A stretch of DNA of 64,000 nucleotides. Source: Streptomyces sp. AC558_RSS880 (GTDB lineage Bacteria > Actinomycetota > Actinomycetes > Streptomycetales > Streptomycetaceae). A program made the position numbers and the translations under genes. The DNA lies in contig NZ_JAGMUJ010000031.1 in assembly GCF_019049255.1 (NCBI RefSeq), positions 124,001 to 188,000 of the forward strand, read 5' to 3'. Within the stretch, counting starts at the first letter, position 1. Each line of letters opens with the position of its first letter. Positions 15,852 through 25,511 of this stretch are shown here, one piece after another. The notes below the pieces were generated by a model, which saw nothing but the letters and a program-made list of their open reading frames with translations, searched no databases and was not told the DNA's origin.

Positions 15852-17774
15852 ATGACCCAGCCGCCTCCGCCGCCCAACCAGCCCCCGCAGCAGCCGGGGT
15901 TCGGTCCGCCGCAGCAGCCGTCCGCTCCTGGTGGGCCCGAACTCAACAAGGCCCCGGAGCCCGGATACGGGTATCCGCAGACTCCGGCCGCCCCGCAGAC
16001 TCCGCCGACCCCGGCCGCCCCGCAGCCTCCGGTCACGCCGCCGTCGGCTCCGCAGGGGCCCGGGTACGGGTATCCGCAGCAGCCGCCGGCCGCCGCCGGG
16101 TACGGGTATCCGGGGCAGCCGCAGCAGCCGGGGGCGTACGGGCAGCCGCAGCAGCCGGGGGCGTACGGGCAGCCGCAGCAGCCGGGGGCGTACGGGCAGC
16201 CCGGATACGGCCAGCCCGGGTACGGACAGCCCGGCTATGGCCAGCCCGGGTACGGGCATCCGCAGCCGCCGACCATGCCGATGCAGCCGCAGCCGGGGGG
16301 TGGCGGGAAGAAGTTCAACGCGCAGGCCGCCATCATCGTCTCGGCGGTCGCGGCCATCGCCCTGATCGTCGGCGGCGGTGTCTGGTACGCGTCCTCGTCC
16401 GGCAAGGACGACGACAAGAACACCACCGCGGGCACCGGCGGCACCGGCGGCAAGGACGAGAAGAGCGGCGGCACCGGGGGTACCGGGGGCACCTCCTCCG
16501 AGGCGAAGGAGAAGGCACCGGCCGACACCGGTTCCAAGGTGCTGTTCCAGGTGCCCGCGCCCAAGGTCCCCAAGGGCACCACGAGCATCCCCACCTCCGG
16601 TTCCTGGCTGACCGACACGGTGTACGCCAAGAGCGGGATCGCCGAGGTCGTCGGCTACGACCGCGCCAAGGGCACCGAGAAGTGGACGGTCGACCTGCCC
16701 GGTCCGGTGTGCGAGGGCAGCGGCCGCGTCACCGAGGACAACAAGACGGCGATCATCTTCAAGCCCGCCATGCCGACCAAGACGGATCCGCAGTCCTGCA
16801 CGCAGGTCGCGGTGATCGATCTGGAGGCCGGCAAGCAGGTGTGGGCCAAGAGCGCCAAGTCCGGCACCATGCCGATCAGCTTCAGCAACGTCACGATCAG
16901 CGGCGGTACCGTCGCGGCGGGCAGCACCAGCGGCGGCGCCGCCTGGGAGGTCGCCTCCGGCAAGCAGCTGTGGGCGCCCAAGACGTCCGACTCCTGCTAC
17001 GACTCCGGGTACGGCGGCGGTGAGAAGCTCGTCGCGGTGCGCAAGTGCGGCACGTACGAGCAGCGTCAGCTGCACATCCAGACCATCGACCCGAAGACCG
17101 GGAAGGTGATCACCGAGTACAAGATGGACGAGGGCATTGAGTACGCCTCCGTCGTCTCCACCGACCCGCTGGTCGTGGCCGCCGACGTCGGTGAATCCGC
17201 GGACGACGGCAGCGGCATCTCGGACTTCTTCTCCATCGACAACAAGACCGGCAAGCTGCGTACGCGCATCTCCGCGCCGGGCGAGGAGTACGCGGCCCGC
17301 TGCGACGGCATCTACAAGCTCGAGAAGTGCAGCGGGCTGGCGGTCGGCGAGGACAGGCTGTACATCGCGACCGAGGAGCACGAGGGCGGCGGGGAGTCGT
17401 ACAGCCAGACCAACGAGGTCGTCGCCTTCGACCTGGCGACCGGCAAGCAGACCGGGCAGCGTGCCGACGCGGGTGACGGCTACACGATCACTCCGCTGCG
17501 GATGGACGGCGGCAACATCCTGGCGTACAAGCGTCCGCCGTACGACAAGGGCGGGCAGATCGTCAGCATCGACGGGGGGACCTTCAAGCAGACGACGCTG
17601 ATGGAGAACCCGGCGACGGAGGCCGTGCGGGACGTGGAGACGCGGATGTCGCCGGATTACGCGGAGATCCTGTTCTCGCAGGGCGGTCTGTACATGTCCG
17701 GTGTGTACGCGAGTGACTTCTCGTCGGCTTCGGACGAGAAGGAATATCTGGTGATCGCTTTCGGTACGAGCTGA
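15852..17774 (+). CDS. PQQ-like beta-propeller membrane protein, copy 2
   Basis: This 640-residue paralogue of the preceding gene has the same plan: a Pro/Gln/Gly/Tyr tail of about 155 residues, a membrane helix (AAIIVSAVAAIALIVGGGVWY), a Gly/Thr/Lys linker and an extracellular propeller (VVGYDRAKGTEKWTVDL, LEAGKQVWAKS, IDPKTGKVI). The tail has grown by tandem duplication: three identical 27-bp units at 16113-16193 encode GQPQQPGAY, then four GQPGY units. The pair probably arose by gene duplication. Function is not known. A strong terminator follows the stop. Confidence 0.82.
   Translation: MTQPPPPPNQPPQQPGFGPPQQPSAPGGPELNKAPEPGYGYPQTPAAPQTPPTPAAPQPPVTPPSAPQGPGYGYPQQPPAAAGYGYPGQPQQPGAYGQPQQPGAYGQPQQPGAYGQPGYGQPGYGQPGYGQPGYGHPQPPTMPMQPQPGGGGKKFNAQAAIIVSAVAAIALIVGGGVWYASSSGKDDDKNTTAGTGGTGGKDEKSGGTGGTGGTSSEAKEKAPADTGSKVLFQVPAPKVPKGTTSIPTSGSWLTDTVYAKSGIAEVVGYDRAKGTEKWTVDLPGPVCEGSGRVTEDNKTAIIFKPAMPTKTDPQSCTQVAVIDLEAGKQVWAKSAKSGTMPISFSNVTISGGTVAAGSTSGGAAWEVASGKQLWAPKTSDSCYDSGYGGGEKLVAVRKCGTYEQRQLHIQTIDPKTGKVITEYKMDEGIEYASVVSTDPLVVAADVGESADDGSGISDFFSIDNKTGKLRTRISAPGEEYAARCDGIYKLEKCSGLAVGEDRLYIATEEHEGGGESYSQTNEVVAFDLATGKQTGQRADAGDGYTITPLRMDGGNILAYKRPPYDKGGQIVSIDGGTFKQTTLMENPATEAVRDVETRMSPDYAEILFSQGGLYMSGVYASDFSSASDEKEYLVIAFGTS
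16113..16193 (+). repeat. Three perfect 27-bp in-frame tandem repeats
   Basis: Three identical 27-base units (16113-16139, 16140-16166, 16167-16193) each encode nine residues read as G-Q-P-Q-Q-P-G-A-Y. They are followed by four degenerate 15-base units encoding GQPGY up to about 16258. Perfect identity points to recent expansion by replication slippage, so the copy number may vary between strains. Confidence 0.92.
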
Positions 17775-17794
17775 TCGTTCGGTTTCTTGTTTCT

Positions 17795-17828
17795 CGCGGC
17801 CCCGTCCCTGGTCAGGGACGGGGCCGCG
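17795..17828 (+). terminator. Terminator hairpin after the propeller pair
   Basis: Perfect 16-bp arms cgcggccccgtccctg (17795-17810) and cagggacggggccgcg (17813-17828) flank a two-base loop, 20 bases after the stop of the second propeller gene. Confidence 0.88.
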
Positions 17829-17980
17829 GGCGTATCGCGCATCCTGCGCTCATCGCCGTCGAATGCGAGAATTTCGGTGATCCGGGGCGATTCTCGCCGG
17901 TAGGGGGAGCGCGGCGTCGAACAAGCGTGTAGCTTCCGGGGGCATCTTGGGGTGCGTTGTTATGGGGGGTTGGTTGTTCG

Positions 17981-18661
17981 ATGGGAGTGCGGCTGATGGT
18001 GGTCGACGACCACCGATTGCTCGCCGAGGCGTTGGCCTCGGCGTTGAAGCTGCGGGGGCACCGGGTGCTGGCGGCTGCGGCGCCGGCTGCCGGGGCGGCG
18101 GATCTGGTGATCAGCAGGGCGCCCGAGGTGTGCCTGCTGGGGACGGCGGCGCCGGCGGAGGCGGGGGCGTTCGATCCGGTGGTGAAGATCAAGCGGGAGC
18201 GGCCGCAGGTGGCGGTGGTCGTGCTGGGGCCGGTTCCGTCGCCGCGGGGTATCGCGGCGGCGTTCGCGGCGGGGGCGTCGGGGTACGTGCGGCACGATGA
18301 GCGCATCGAGGGGGTCGAGCGGGCGATCATGAAGGCGCGGGCGGGGGAGGCTGCCGTGGCGCCGCAGTTGTTGCAGGGGGCGTTCGGGGAACTGCTGAAT
18401 CCCGCGGCGCAGCCGGACGACGAGGGCGCGCGGTTGTTGCAGATGCTGACGCCTCGGGAGGTGGAGGTGCTGGTGCGGGTCGCCGACGGGGAGGACACCC
18501 GGCTGATCGCGGCGGGCATGGGCATCGCGCCGTCCACGGCCCGGACGCATGTCCAGCGGGTCCTGATGAAACTGGGCGTGGGCTCCCGCCTGGAGGCGGC
18601 GGCCCTGGCCGCCCGGACGGGGTTGCTGGACCGGGCGGGACCGGTGGGGGGCGGCTCCTAG
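17981..18661 (+). CDS. LuxR-family response regulator with a degenerate receiver
   Basis: The protein has 226 residues from the ATG at 17981. The N-terminal domain looks like a receiver (VRLMVVDDHRLLAEAL; GASGYVRHDE), but the phosphoacceptor position reads CLLGTAAP, so the Asp is replaced by Gly54, and the usual Lys of the G-Y-x-x-K motif is missing. The C-terminal LuxR HTH is intact (LTPREVEVLVRVADGEDTRL, STARTHVQRVLMKLGV). It probably does not respond to phosphorylation. The regulator at 25512 is similar but keeps its Asp. No kinase is adjacent. The start is uncertain; a TTG at 17957 is possible. Confidence 0.85.
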   Translation: MGVRLMVVDDHRLLAEALASALKLRGHRVLAAAAPAAGAADLVISRAPEVCLLGTAAPAEAGAFDPVVKIKRERPQVAVVVLGPVPSPRGIAAAFAAGASGYVRHDERIEGVERAIMKARAGEAAVAPQLLQGAFGELLNPAAQPDDEGARLLQMLTPREVEVLVRVADGEDTRLIAAGMGIAPSTARTHVQRVLMKLGVGSRLEAAALAARTGLLDRAGPVGGGS

Positions 18662-18920
18662 TCCTGCGGCCGGGTGGGTGGGATGCCTGCGGCGCATCGT
18701 TCGGTCCGGTGGGGGCGGGCGTAGCGCCTGCGGTCGGTGGGTGGGTCGGGGCCGCGTCGGGGGTGTCCGTCCTCGGACCGGCGCGGATCACGTTGCTCGG
18801 AGGGGGTGCGGGGCGCGGACGCGCCGGCCACTGCGGGCGGCCACCCCCGCCCCGTTCCCTTCCCGCCGTACGCGGCTGCCGGCCACTCCCGCCGGCTCCC
18901 CGCCACCGCGGGCGGTCGTG
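18662..18920. other. Gene-free GC-rich stretch, no recognisable site
   Basis: No open frame here has convincing protein-like composition or a ribosome binding site. With the following repeat segment it makes a 490-base gap between the receiver-like regulator and the leftward small membrane gene. The intergenic run is extremely G-rich on the plus strand. Confidence 0.5.
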
Positions 18921-19054
18921 CCTCCCCCAGTGCCGTAAAGGCCTGGGAGGTACCCCCAGGGCGGCACGGGTGGGCGGTGGGGGTACCTCCCGCTCATGGG
19001 GGTCCCCCCGCTCGAGCGAAGTCGAGAGTGGGGGAGAAGTCGAGAGTGGGGGAG
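18921..19054. repeat. Intergenic palindromic repeat elements of Streptomyces type
   Basis: Two segments are seen. At 18921-18960 cctcccccag and cctgggagg face each other around a short spacer and a GGTACC core. At 18979-19054 a ggggtacctccc / gggggtcccccc palindromic run and CTCGAGCG precede two direct copies of agtcgagagtgggggag (19020-19036 and 19038-19054, period 18). From memory, near-identical CTCGAGCGAAG / GAGAGTGGGGGAG elements recur between genes in Streptomyces genomes, probably as small mobile REP-like units. Confidence 0.6.
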
Positions 19055-19151
19055 GCACCCCGCTGGCGCCGGGCCGCGCGACCTACCCCCGGCCCACACC
19101 GACACCGGGCGCCCCACCGAGCCCCGGACCGCGCGTCCCGTGCGGCCCCGC

Positions 19152-19463
19152 TCACTCCTCCCGTTCCCCCGGAACGACATCCGGCGGCGGCGGAGCCGTC
19201 GGCCTGAGCTTCAGCCAGAGGAGGAACAGCAGGCCCAGGACCAGCATCCCCAACCCCGTCCAGAGGTTGATGTTGACTCCCTCGGCCTTGTCGATGTCCG
19301 CATCGGACGCGGTGAATCCCGCGATCGTGACGATCACGCCGTACACGACGAACAGCCCGCCGATGATCCGCCGGATGTCGAACAGCCGTGCGGCCGTCGT
19401 GGACTTGGTCTCCAACTCGGTGATCTCCCGCTGAAGATCACGCTCGGAGTAGTGCTCGGACAT
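19152..19463 (-). CDS. Small two-helix membrane protein
   Basis: This 103-residue protein starts with a charged helix (SEHYSERDLQREITELETKS), then has membrane segments at about residues 33-51 (IIGGLFVVYGVIVTIAGF) and 68-86 (LWTGLGMLVLGLLFLLWL), and a Pro-rich tail. It lies 21 bases downstream of the SSS symporter in the same direction, so it may be co-expressed with it. It could be an accessory subunit of the transporter, as some SSS and related carriers have, but there is no direct proof. Confidence 0.75.
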   Translation of the reverse strand: MSEHYSERDLQREITELETKSTTAARLFDIRRIIGGLFVVYGVIVTIAGFTASDADIDKAEGVNINLWTGLGMLVLGLLFLLWLKLRPTAPPPPDVVPGEREE

Positions 19464-19484
19464 GGTCTCTCCATCCTCCCGCGG

Positions 19485-21164
19485 TCAGAACGAGAACGGG
19501 ATGTAGCAGGCGGCAGCCAGAATCACCGCACCCCAGCCCAGCAGCGCGGGCTTGCGGTACCACGCGTCGTCGCCCTCGGCGGGCGGTTCCGCCATGCCGG
19601 GCGAGCGCGTGCCGTAGACCAGGCCCTGGAGCTCGTCGGCGGGCTTGGGCGCGGTGAAGAGCGACACGGCGACCATGACCACCGCGCCCGCGACGAAGCC
19701 GGCGATCGCGGAGACGAAGTTGGCGCCCTGGTCGGAGGGGATGTCGATGATGCCCTGCTTGTAGATGACGAAGTAGTTGATCATCGCGGCGGTGGTGCCG
19801 GCGATCAGGCCCCAGAAGCCGGACTTCATGGACGCCCGCTTCCAGAACATGCCGATGATGAAGACCACGAACATCGGCACGTTGAAGAAGGAGAAGAGCG
19901 TCTGGAGGTAGCTCATGATGTTGGAGAAGGAGCTGGCCAGGAACGCCGTGCCGATGGAGGCGAGGACGCCGATCGCGGTGATCAGGCGGCCGAAGCGGAC
20001 GTAGTACGCGTCCTCGCGGTGCTTCACCACGTACTTCGCCCAGATGTCGGTGGTGAAGACGGTGTTGAAGGAGGAGATGTTGGCCGCCATGCCGGCCATG
20101 AACGCGGCCAGCAGGCCGGTGACGGCGATGCCCAGCACGCCGTTGGGCAGGAGCTGTTCCATCAGGTACGGGATGGCGTCGTTGTACTGGAGGTCCGAGT
20201 CGGGCGTGCCGATGGCGGGCACGAGGACCGCCGCGACCAGGCCCGGGATCATCACCAGGAACACGATGAAGATCTTCGGGAACGCGGCGATGAGCGGGGT
20301 GCGCTGGGCCGCCGAGAGGTTCTTGGCGGACAGGGCGCGCTGCACCTCGGCGAAGTTCGTCGTCCAGTAGCCGAAGGAGAGGACGAAGCCGAGGCCGAGG
20401 ACGATGGTCAGCCAGTTGGCGCCGAGCGGGTTGTCGCTGCCGATGCCGGTGCCGCCCCAGGCGGTCATGAAGTCGCCGCCGCGCGATGCGGTGAGGGAGT
20501 CGGACAGGCCGTCCCAGCCGCCGACGCTCTTCAGGCCGAGCACCGTGATCGGGATGAGCGCGGCGAGGATGACGAAGAACTGCAGGACCTCGTTGTAGAT
20601 CGCCGAGGACAGGCCGCCGAGGGTGATGTAGGCCAGGACGAAGAAGCCGGCGACGACGATCGCCACCCACTGCGGCCAGCCGAGGAGGGCCTCGACGACG
20701 ATCGCGAGGGCGTAGAGGTTCACGCCGGCGATGAGGATCGCGGCGGCCGCGAAGAGGACCGAGCTGAGCAGGTGGGCCGCCTTGTCGAAGCGCAGCAGCA
20801 GGAACTCGGGGACCGAGCGGACCTTGCTGCCGTAGTAGAACGGCATCATCACCAGGCCCAGGAAGACCATCGCGGGGATGGCGCCGATCCAGTACCAGTG
20901 GGTCGTGTAGACGCCGTACTGGGCGCTGTTGGCCGCCATGCCGAGGATCTCGGTGGCGCCGAGGTTGGCCGCGATGAAGGCCAGACCGGTGACCCAGGCG
21001 GGCAGGGAGCGGCCGGACAGGAAGAAGTCGAGGCTGGTTCTGACCGAGCGGCGGGCGGCGAAGCCGATGCCCAGCACGACGACGAAGTAGATCCCGAGGA
21101 TCGTGTAGTCCAGCCAGTTGGTGGGGAGTCGAAGCTCTGCGGCTAGGTATGTGGGGGTTTGCAT
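19485..21164 (-). CDS. Sodium:solute symporter (SSS), probable Na+/galactose transporter
   Basis: This 559-residue protein has about 14 membrane segments and the SSS (SLC5) pattern: YTILGIYFVVVLGIGFAA, FFLSGRSLPAWVTGLAF, ANLGATEILGMAANS near the N-terminus, and FSFFNVPMFVVFIIGMFWKR late. SLC5 carriers couple Na+ flow to sugar or solute uptake. It diverges from galT with about 180 bases of shared regulatory DNA, so galactose or a galactoside is the most likely substrate (inference). The ATG at 21164 was chosen; a GTG two codons earlier is also possible. Both have a weak ribosome binding site. Confidence 0.88.
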   Translation of the reverse strand: MQTPTYLAAELRLPTNWLDYTILGIYFVVVLGIGFAARRSVRTSLDFFLSGRSLPAWVTGLAFIAANLGATEILGMAANSAQYGVYTTHWYWIGAIPAMVFLGLVMMPFYYGSKVRSVPEFLLLRFDKAAHLLSSVLFAAAAILIAGVNLYALAIVVEALLGWPQWVAIVVAGFFVLAYITLGGLSSAIYNEVLQFFVILAALIPITVLGLKSVGGWDGLSDSLTASRGGDFMTAWGGTGIGSDNPLGANWLTIVLGLGFVLSFGYWTTNFAEVQRALSAKNLSAAQRTPLIAAFPKIFIVFLVMIPGLVAAVLVPAIGTPDSDLQYNDAIPYLMEQLLPNGVLGIAVTGLLAAFMAGMAANISSFNTVFTTDIWAKYVVKHREDAYYVRFGRLITAIGVLASIGTAFLASSFSNIMSYLQTLFSFFNVPMFVVFIIGMFWKRASMKSGFWGLIAGTTAAMINYFVIYKQGIIDIPSDQGANFVSAIAGFVAGAVVMVAVSLFTAPKPADELQGLVYGTRSPGMAEPPAEGDDAWYRKPALLGWGAVILAAACYIPFSF

Positions 21165-21213
21165 ACACACTCGCTTCGTTCGCGAACTGATCCGGTGCGG
21201 AACCCATGCCTCC

Positions 21214-21310
21214 GTGTTCAGTGATTGAACACTTCCCGTGACGTTCTTTGTTTGATTGTGATAAGCGGGGCTCGCTGATGGGTTGTGATGTGTTATGTTT
21301 GATTGTGTTG
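21214..21310. promoter_or_regulatory. Shared regulatory region of the symporter and gal operon (galP1-like)
   Basis: A perfect inverted repeat GTGTTCA-N5-TGAACAC lies at 21214-21232, placed to serve either divergent gene. Towards galT come TGTGAT at 21257 and 21284 and the related hexamers TGTTAT at 21291 and TGTGTT at 21304. From memory, galP1 of S. lividans is a glucose-sensitive, galactose-inducible promoter with an operator made of repeated TGTGAT hexamers. The region is unusually AT-rich for this genome, which supports a promoter. Confidence 0.65.
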
Positions 21311-21340
21311 GATGATTGGCGGGTGCAGAGGAGTACGGCA

Positions 21341-22402
21341 GTGAAGAAGACCTCGACCCGGCTGGCCGACGGTCGCGAGCTCATCTACTACGACCTGGGC
21401 GACGACACCGTCCGCGACGCCGTCGACCGCCGTCCGCTGGACGCCACCGTCACCACCTCCGAGATCCGCCGCGACGTGCTCCTTGGCGACTCCGTCGCCA
21501 TCGCCTCGCACCGGCAGGGGCGTACGTACCACCCGCCGGCCGACGAGTGTCCGCTCTGCCCCTCCGAGGGCGACCGGCTGAGCGAGATCCCGGACTCGTC
21601 GTACGACGTGGTCGTCTTCGAGAACCGTTTCCCCTCGCTGGCCGGGGACTCGGGCCGGTGCGAGGTCGTCTGCTTCACCTCCGACCACCACTCGTCCTTC
21701 TCCGGTCTGAGCGAGCGGCAGGCGCGACTGGTGCTCGACGCCTGGACCGACCGGACCTCCGAGCTGTCGCATCTGCCCTCCGTCGAACAGGTCTTCTGCT
21801 TCGAGAACCGGGGGGCCGAGATCGGCGTCACCCTCCAGCACCCGCACGGGCAGATCTACGCCTACCCCTTCACCACCCCCCGCACCGCCCTGATGCTGCG
21901 CCAAGTGGCGGTACACAAGGAGGCGACGGGCGGCGAGAACCTGTTCGACGCCGTGCTGGAGCGGGAACGGGCCGATGAGCGGATCGTCCTTGAGGGTGAA
22001 CACTGGGTGGCCTTCGTGCCGTACGCGGCGCACTGGCCCTACGAGGTCCACCTCTACCCCAAGCGCCGGGTGCCCGACCTGCTCGGACTGGACGAGGCGG
22101 CGCGCACAGAGTTCCCCCAGGTGTATCTGGAACTCTTGAAGCGCTTCGACCGGATCTTCGGGGAAGGCGAGCCTCCGACGCCGTACATCGCGGCCTGGCA
22201 CCAGGCCCCGTTCGGGCAGCTGGAGGACTTCGAGGGCGTCACGCGTGACGACTTCGCGCTCCACCTCGAGCTTTTCACCATCCGCCGCACATCCGGCAAG
22301 CTGAAGTTCCTCGCGGGCTCCGAGTCCGGCATGAACGTCTTCATCAACGACGTGCCGCCGGAGCGCGCGGCCGAGCGACTGCGAGAGGTAGCGAGTTCAT
22401 GA
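21341..22402 (+). CDS. galT: Galactose-1-phosphate uridylyltransferase
   Basis: This 353-residue HIT-superfamily enzyme exchanges UMP between UDP-glucose and galactose-1-phosphate in the Leloir pathway. The active-site HPH is in [25 protein letters not shown] is the N-terminal zinc knuckle; [20 protein letters not shown] and [17 protein letters not shown] are conserved C-terminal parts. The GTG at 21341 follows an AGAGGAG site; longer in-frame starts run back into the promoter repeats. The stop overlaps galE's ATG by four bases. Confidence 0.94.
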   Translation: MKKTSTRLADGRELIYYDLGDDTVRDAVDRRPLDATVTTSEIRRDVLLGDSVAIASHRQGRTYHPPADECPLCPSEGDRLSEIPDSSYDVVVFENRFPSLAGDSGRCEVVCFTSDHHSSFSGLSERQARLVLDAWTDRTSELSHLPSVEQVFCFENRGAEIGVTLQHPHGQIYAYPFTTPRTALMLRQVAVHKEATGGENLFDAVLERERADERIVLEGEHWVAFVPYAAHWPYEVHLYPKRRVPDLLGLDEAARTEFPQVYLELLKRFDRIFGEGEPPTPYIAAWHQAPFGQLEDFEGVTRDDFALHLELFTIRRTSGKLKFLAGSESGMNVFINDVPPERAAERLREVASS

Positions 22403-23379
22403 GCGGGAAGTACCTGGTGACGGGCGGGGCCGGTTACGTCGGCGGTGTCGTCGCCCAGCATCTGCTGGAGGCCGGCCACGAGGTCGTCGTGCTCGACAAC
22501 CTCTCCACCGGGTTCCGGGAAGGTGTCCCCGCGGGTGCGTCGTTCATCGAGGGCGACATCCGCGACGCCGCCACATGGCTGGACTCCTCCTACGACGGCG
22601 TCCTGCACTTCGCCGCGTTCTCCCAGGTCGGCGAGTCGGTGGTGAAGCCGGAGAAGTACTGGGACAACAACGTCGGCGGCACCATGGCGCTGCTCGGCGC
22701 GATGCGCGAGGCGGGCGTGCGCCGGCTCGTGTTCTCCTCCACGGCGGCGACGTACGGCGAGCCGGAGCAGGTCCCGATCGTCGAGTCCGCGCCCACCCGG
22801 CCCACGAATCCGTACGGCGCCTCGAAGCTCGCCGTCGACCACATGATCACCGGTGAGGCGGCGGCGCACGGACTGGGCGCGGTCTCCCTGCGCTACTTCA
22901 ACGTGGCCGGCGCCTACGGGCGGTACGGCGAGCGGCACGACCCCGAGTCGCACCTCATCCCGCTCGTGCTGCAGGTGGCCCAGGGACGGCGCGACGCGAT
23001 CTCCGTCTACGGCGACGACTACCCGACGCCGGACGGCACCTGCGTGCGCGACTACATCCACGTCGCCGACCTGGCCGAGGCCCATCTGCTCGCGCTGCGG
23101 GCCGCCGCGCCCGGCGAACACCTGATCTGCAACCTCGGCAACGGCAACGGATTCTCCGTCCGCGAGGTCGTCGAGACGGTCCGTCAGGTCACCGGCCACC
23201 CGATCCCCGAGGTCGTGGCCCCCCGCCGGGGCGGCGACCCGGCGGTCCTGGTCGCGTCGGCCGACACCGCCCGCGAGAAACTGGGCTGGAACCCGTCGCG
23301 CGCCGACCTCGCGGGGATCGTCGCGGACGCGTGGGAGTTCGCGCAGCAGCGCGCCGAGCAGGCCGAACAGGCCGAGTAG
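22399..23379 (+). CDS. galE: UDP-glucose 4-epimerase
   Basis: This 326-residue short-chain dehydrogenase-type epimerase interconverts UDP-galactose and UDP-glucose using bound NAD. The Rossmann motif is [12 protein letters not shown]; the catalytic Ser and Tyr-Lys pair are in [11 protein letters not shown] and [21 protein letters not shown] and [14 protein letters not shown] are typical GalE segments. The C-terminus is Gln/Glu/Ala-rich. It is coupled to galT (ATGA) and lies 28 bases before galK. Confidence 0.95.
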   Translation: MSGKYLVTGGAGYVGGVVAQHLLEAGHEVVVLDNLSTGFREGVPAGASFIEGDIRDAATWLDSSYDGVLHFAAFSQVGESVVKPEKYWDNNVGGTMALLGAMREAGVRRLVFSSTAATYGEPEQVPIVESAPTRPTNPYGASKLAVDHMITGEAAAHGLGAVSLRYFNVAGAYGRYGERHDPESHLIPLVLQVAQGRRDAISVYGDDYPTPDGTCVRDYIHVADLAEAHLLALRAAAPGEHLICNLGNGNGFSVREVVETVRQVTGHPIPEVVAPRRGGDPAVLVASADTAREKLGWNPSRADLAGIVADAWEFAQQRAEQAEQAE

Positions 23380-23407
23380 AACGTCACGAAGGGTCAGGGG
23401 TCAGGGC

Positions 23408-24580
<1,173 letters not shown>

Positions 24581-24585
24581 GACGG

Positions 24586-24620
24586 GGCGGCGGCGCCGGT
24601 CGGACCCCGGCGCCGCCGCC
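24586..24620 (+). terminator. Terminator hairpin of the gal operon
   Basis: Perfect 14-bp arms ggcggcggcgccgg (24586-24599) and ccggcgccgccgcc (24607-24620) flank a seven-base loop, six bases after the galK stop. There is no U-tract. The remaining 140 bases before the next gene show nothing recognisable. Confidence 0.8.
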
Positions 24621-24764
24621 CGCGAAACGCACGGGCGACACGAGGACGATACGGATCGGGCCGGTTCGGCGGGGTCGGCCGGGTTCGCGGGCACGGCGGG
24701 GGTGGCCCCCTTTCGGGATGTCCGTGTCACGGTGCCCGTAGGTGCCGGGGCGGGCGCGGTTCGG

Positions 24765-25208
24765 TCAGCCCAGGCGCTTCGTCAGGGTGTACTCCGTGAT
24801 CCCCGGCGGGTAGTCGGGGATCACGCACACCACCTCGTAGCCCTGGCGCCGGTAGAAGTCGGGGGCCTGGAAGTCCCAGGTCTCCACGCGGGAGGCCGTG
24901 CAGGCGCGTTCGGCGGCGGCGACGCGTTCCGCCTCCGCGAGGAGGCCGGAGCCCAGGCCCGCCCCCCGGTGGCGGGCGTCGACCCAGAGGTAGGTCACGT
25001 GGAGCCAGGTCGTCCAGGTGTGGCCGACCAGGCCGCCCGCGAGATCACCGTTCGCGTCCGATGCCCACACGTGCAAAGGCGCTTCACGTTCGTCCGGGGT
25101 TCCGCGCAGGGCGCGCAGGACCGGTGAGGCCGCCGTATTGGTGTCCCTCAGCCGCCTGCGGAGCAGATCACGTCGGGCCTTGTCGACTTCTGTCTCAAGA
25201 CGAAACAT
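24765..25208 (-). CDS. GNAT-family N-acetyltransferase
   Basis: This 147-residue protein has the GNAT core: LHVWASDANGDLAGGLVGHTW, then the beta-4 strand LHVTYLWVDARHRGAGLGSGLL with the acetyl-CoA loop R-H-R-G-A-G-L-G, and the C-terminal DFQAPDFYRRQGYEVV. The ATG at 25208 follows GGTGAG; another ATG four codons upstream (25220) lacks a ribosome binding site. The substrate is unknown. It is a single leftward gene between galK and a LuxR-type regulator. Confidence 0.85.
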   Translation of the reverse strand: MFRLETEVDKARRDLLRRRLRDTNTAASPVLRALRGTPDEREAPLHVWASDANGDLAGGLVGHTWTTWLHVTYLWVDARHRGAGLGSGLLAEAERVAAAERACTASRVETWDFQAPDFYRRQGYEVVCVIPDYPPGITEYTLTKRLG

Positions 25209-25511
25209 GCGGCTCACCATAAACGCGCAAGGCCGCCAGTTCTGCAAATAACCTTCCGCTCCCGGCCCCCGCCCGTACCCTGATGAACAGCGCCGGTGGG
25301 GGCCGGCGCCGTTCAGGGGGCGAGACAGTCGGGTACGGCGTCCGAGGTGGGGGTGGCGGTTGTCGCGCGGCGGCGGCCGTGCGGCTGCGGCGACCCGTCC
25401 CATGTCCGGTCAGTGAAGTGACAGGGGCCTCGGCGTCGTACCCGCGCCGGTGTCGTCCTCCGACGATGGGGTAGTCCCCTGCTCCGTGAGGAGCTCGGGG
25501 AAGGGGGTTTC

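Noticed and set aside
16113..16258. Possible CRISPR-like array
   Set aside because: The repeats are directly adjacent without spacers and encode an in-frame Pro/Gln/Gly/Tyr tail, so they are coding tandem repeats.
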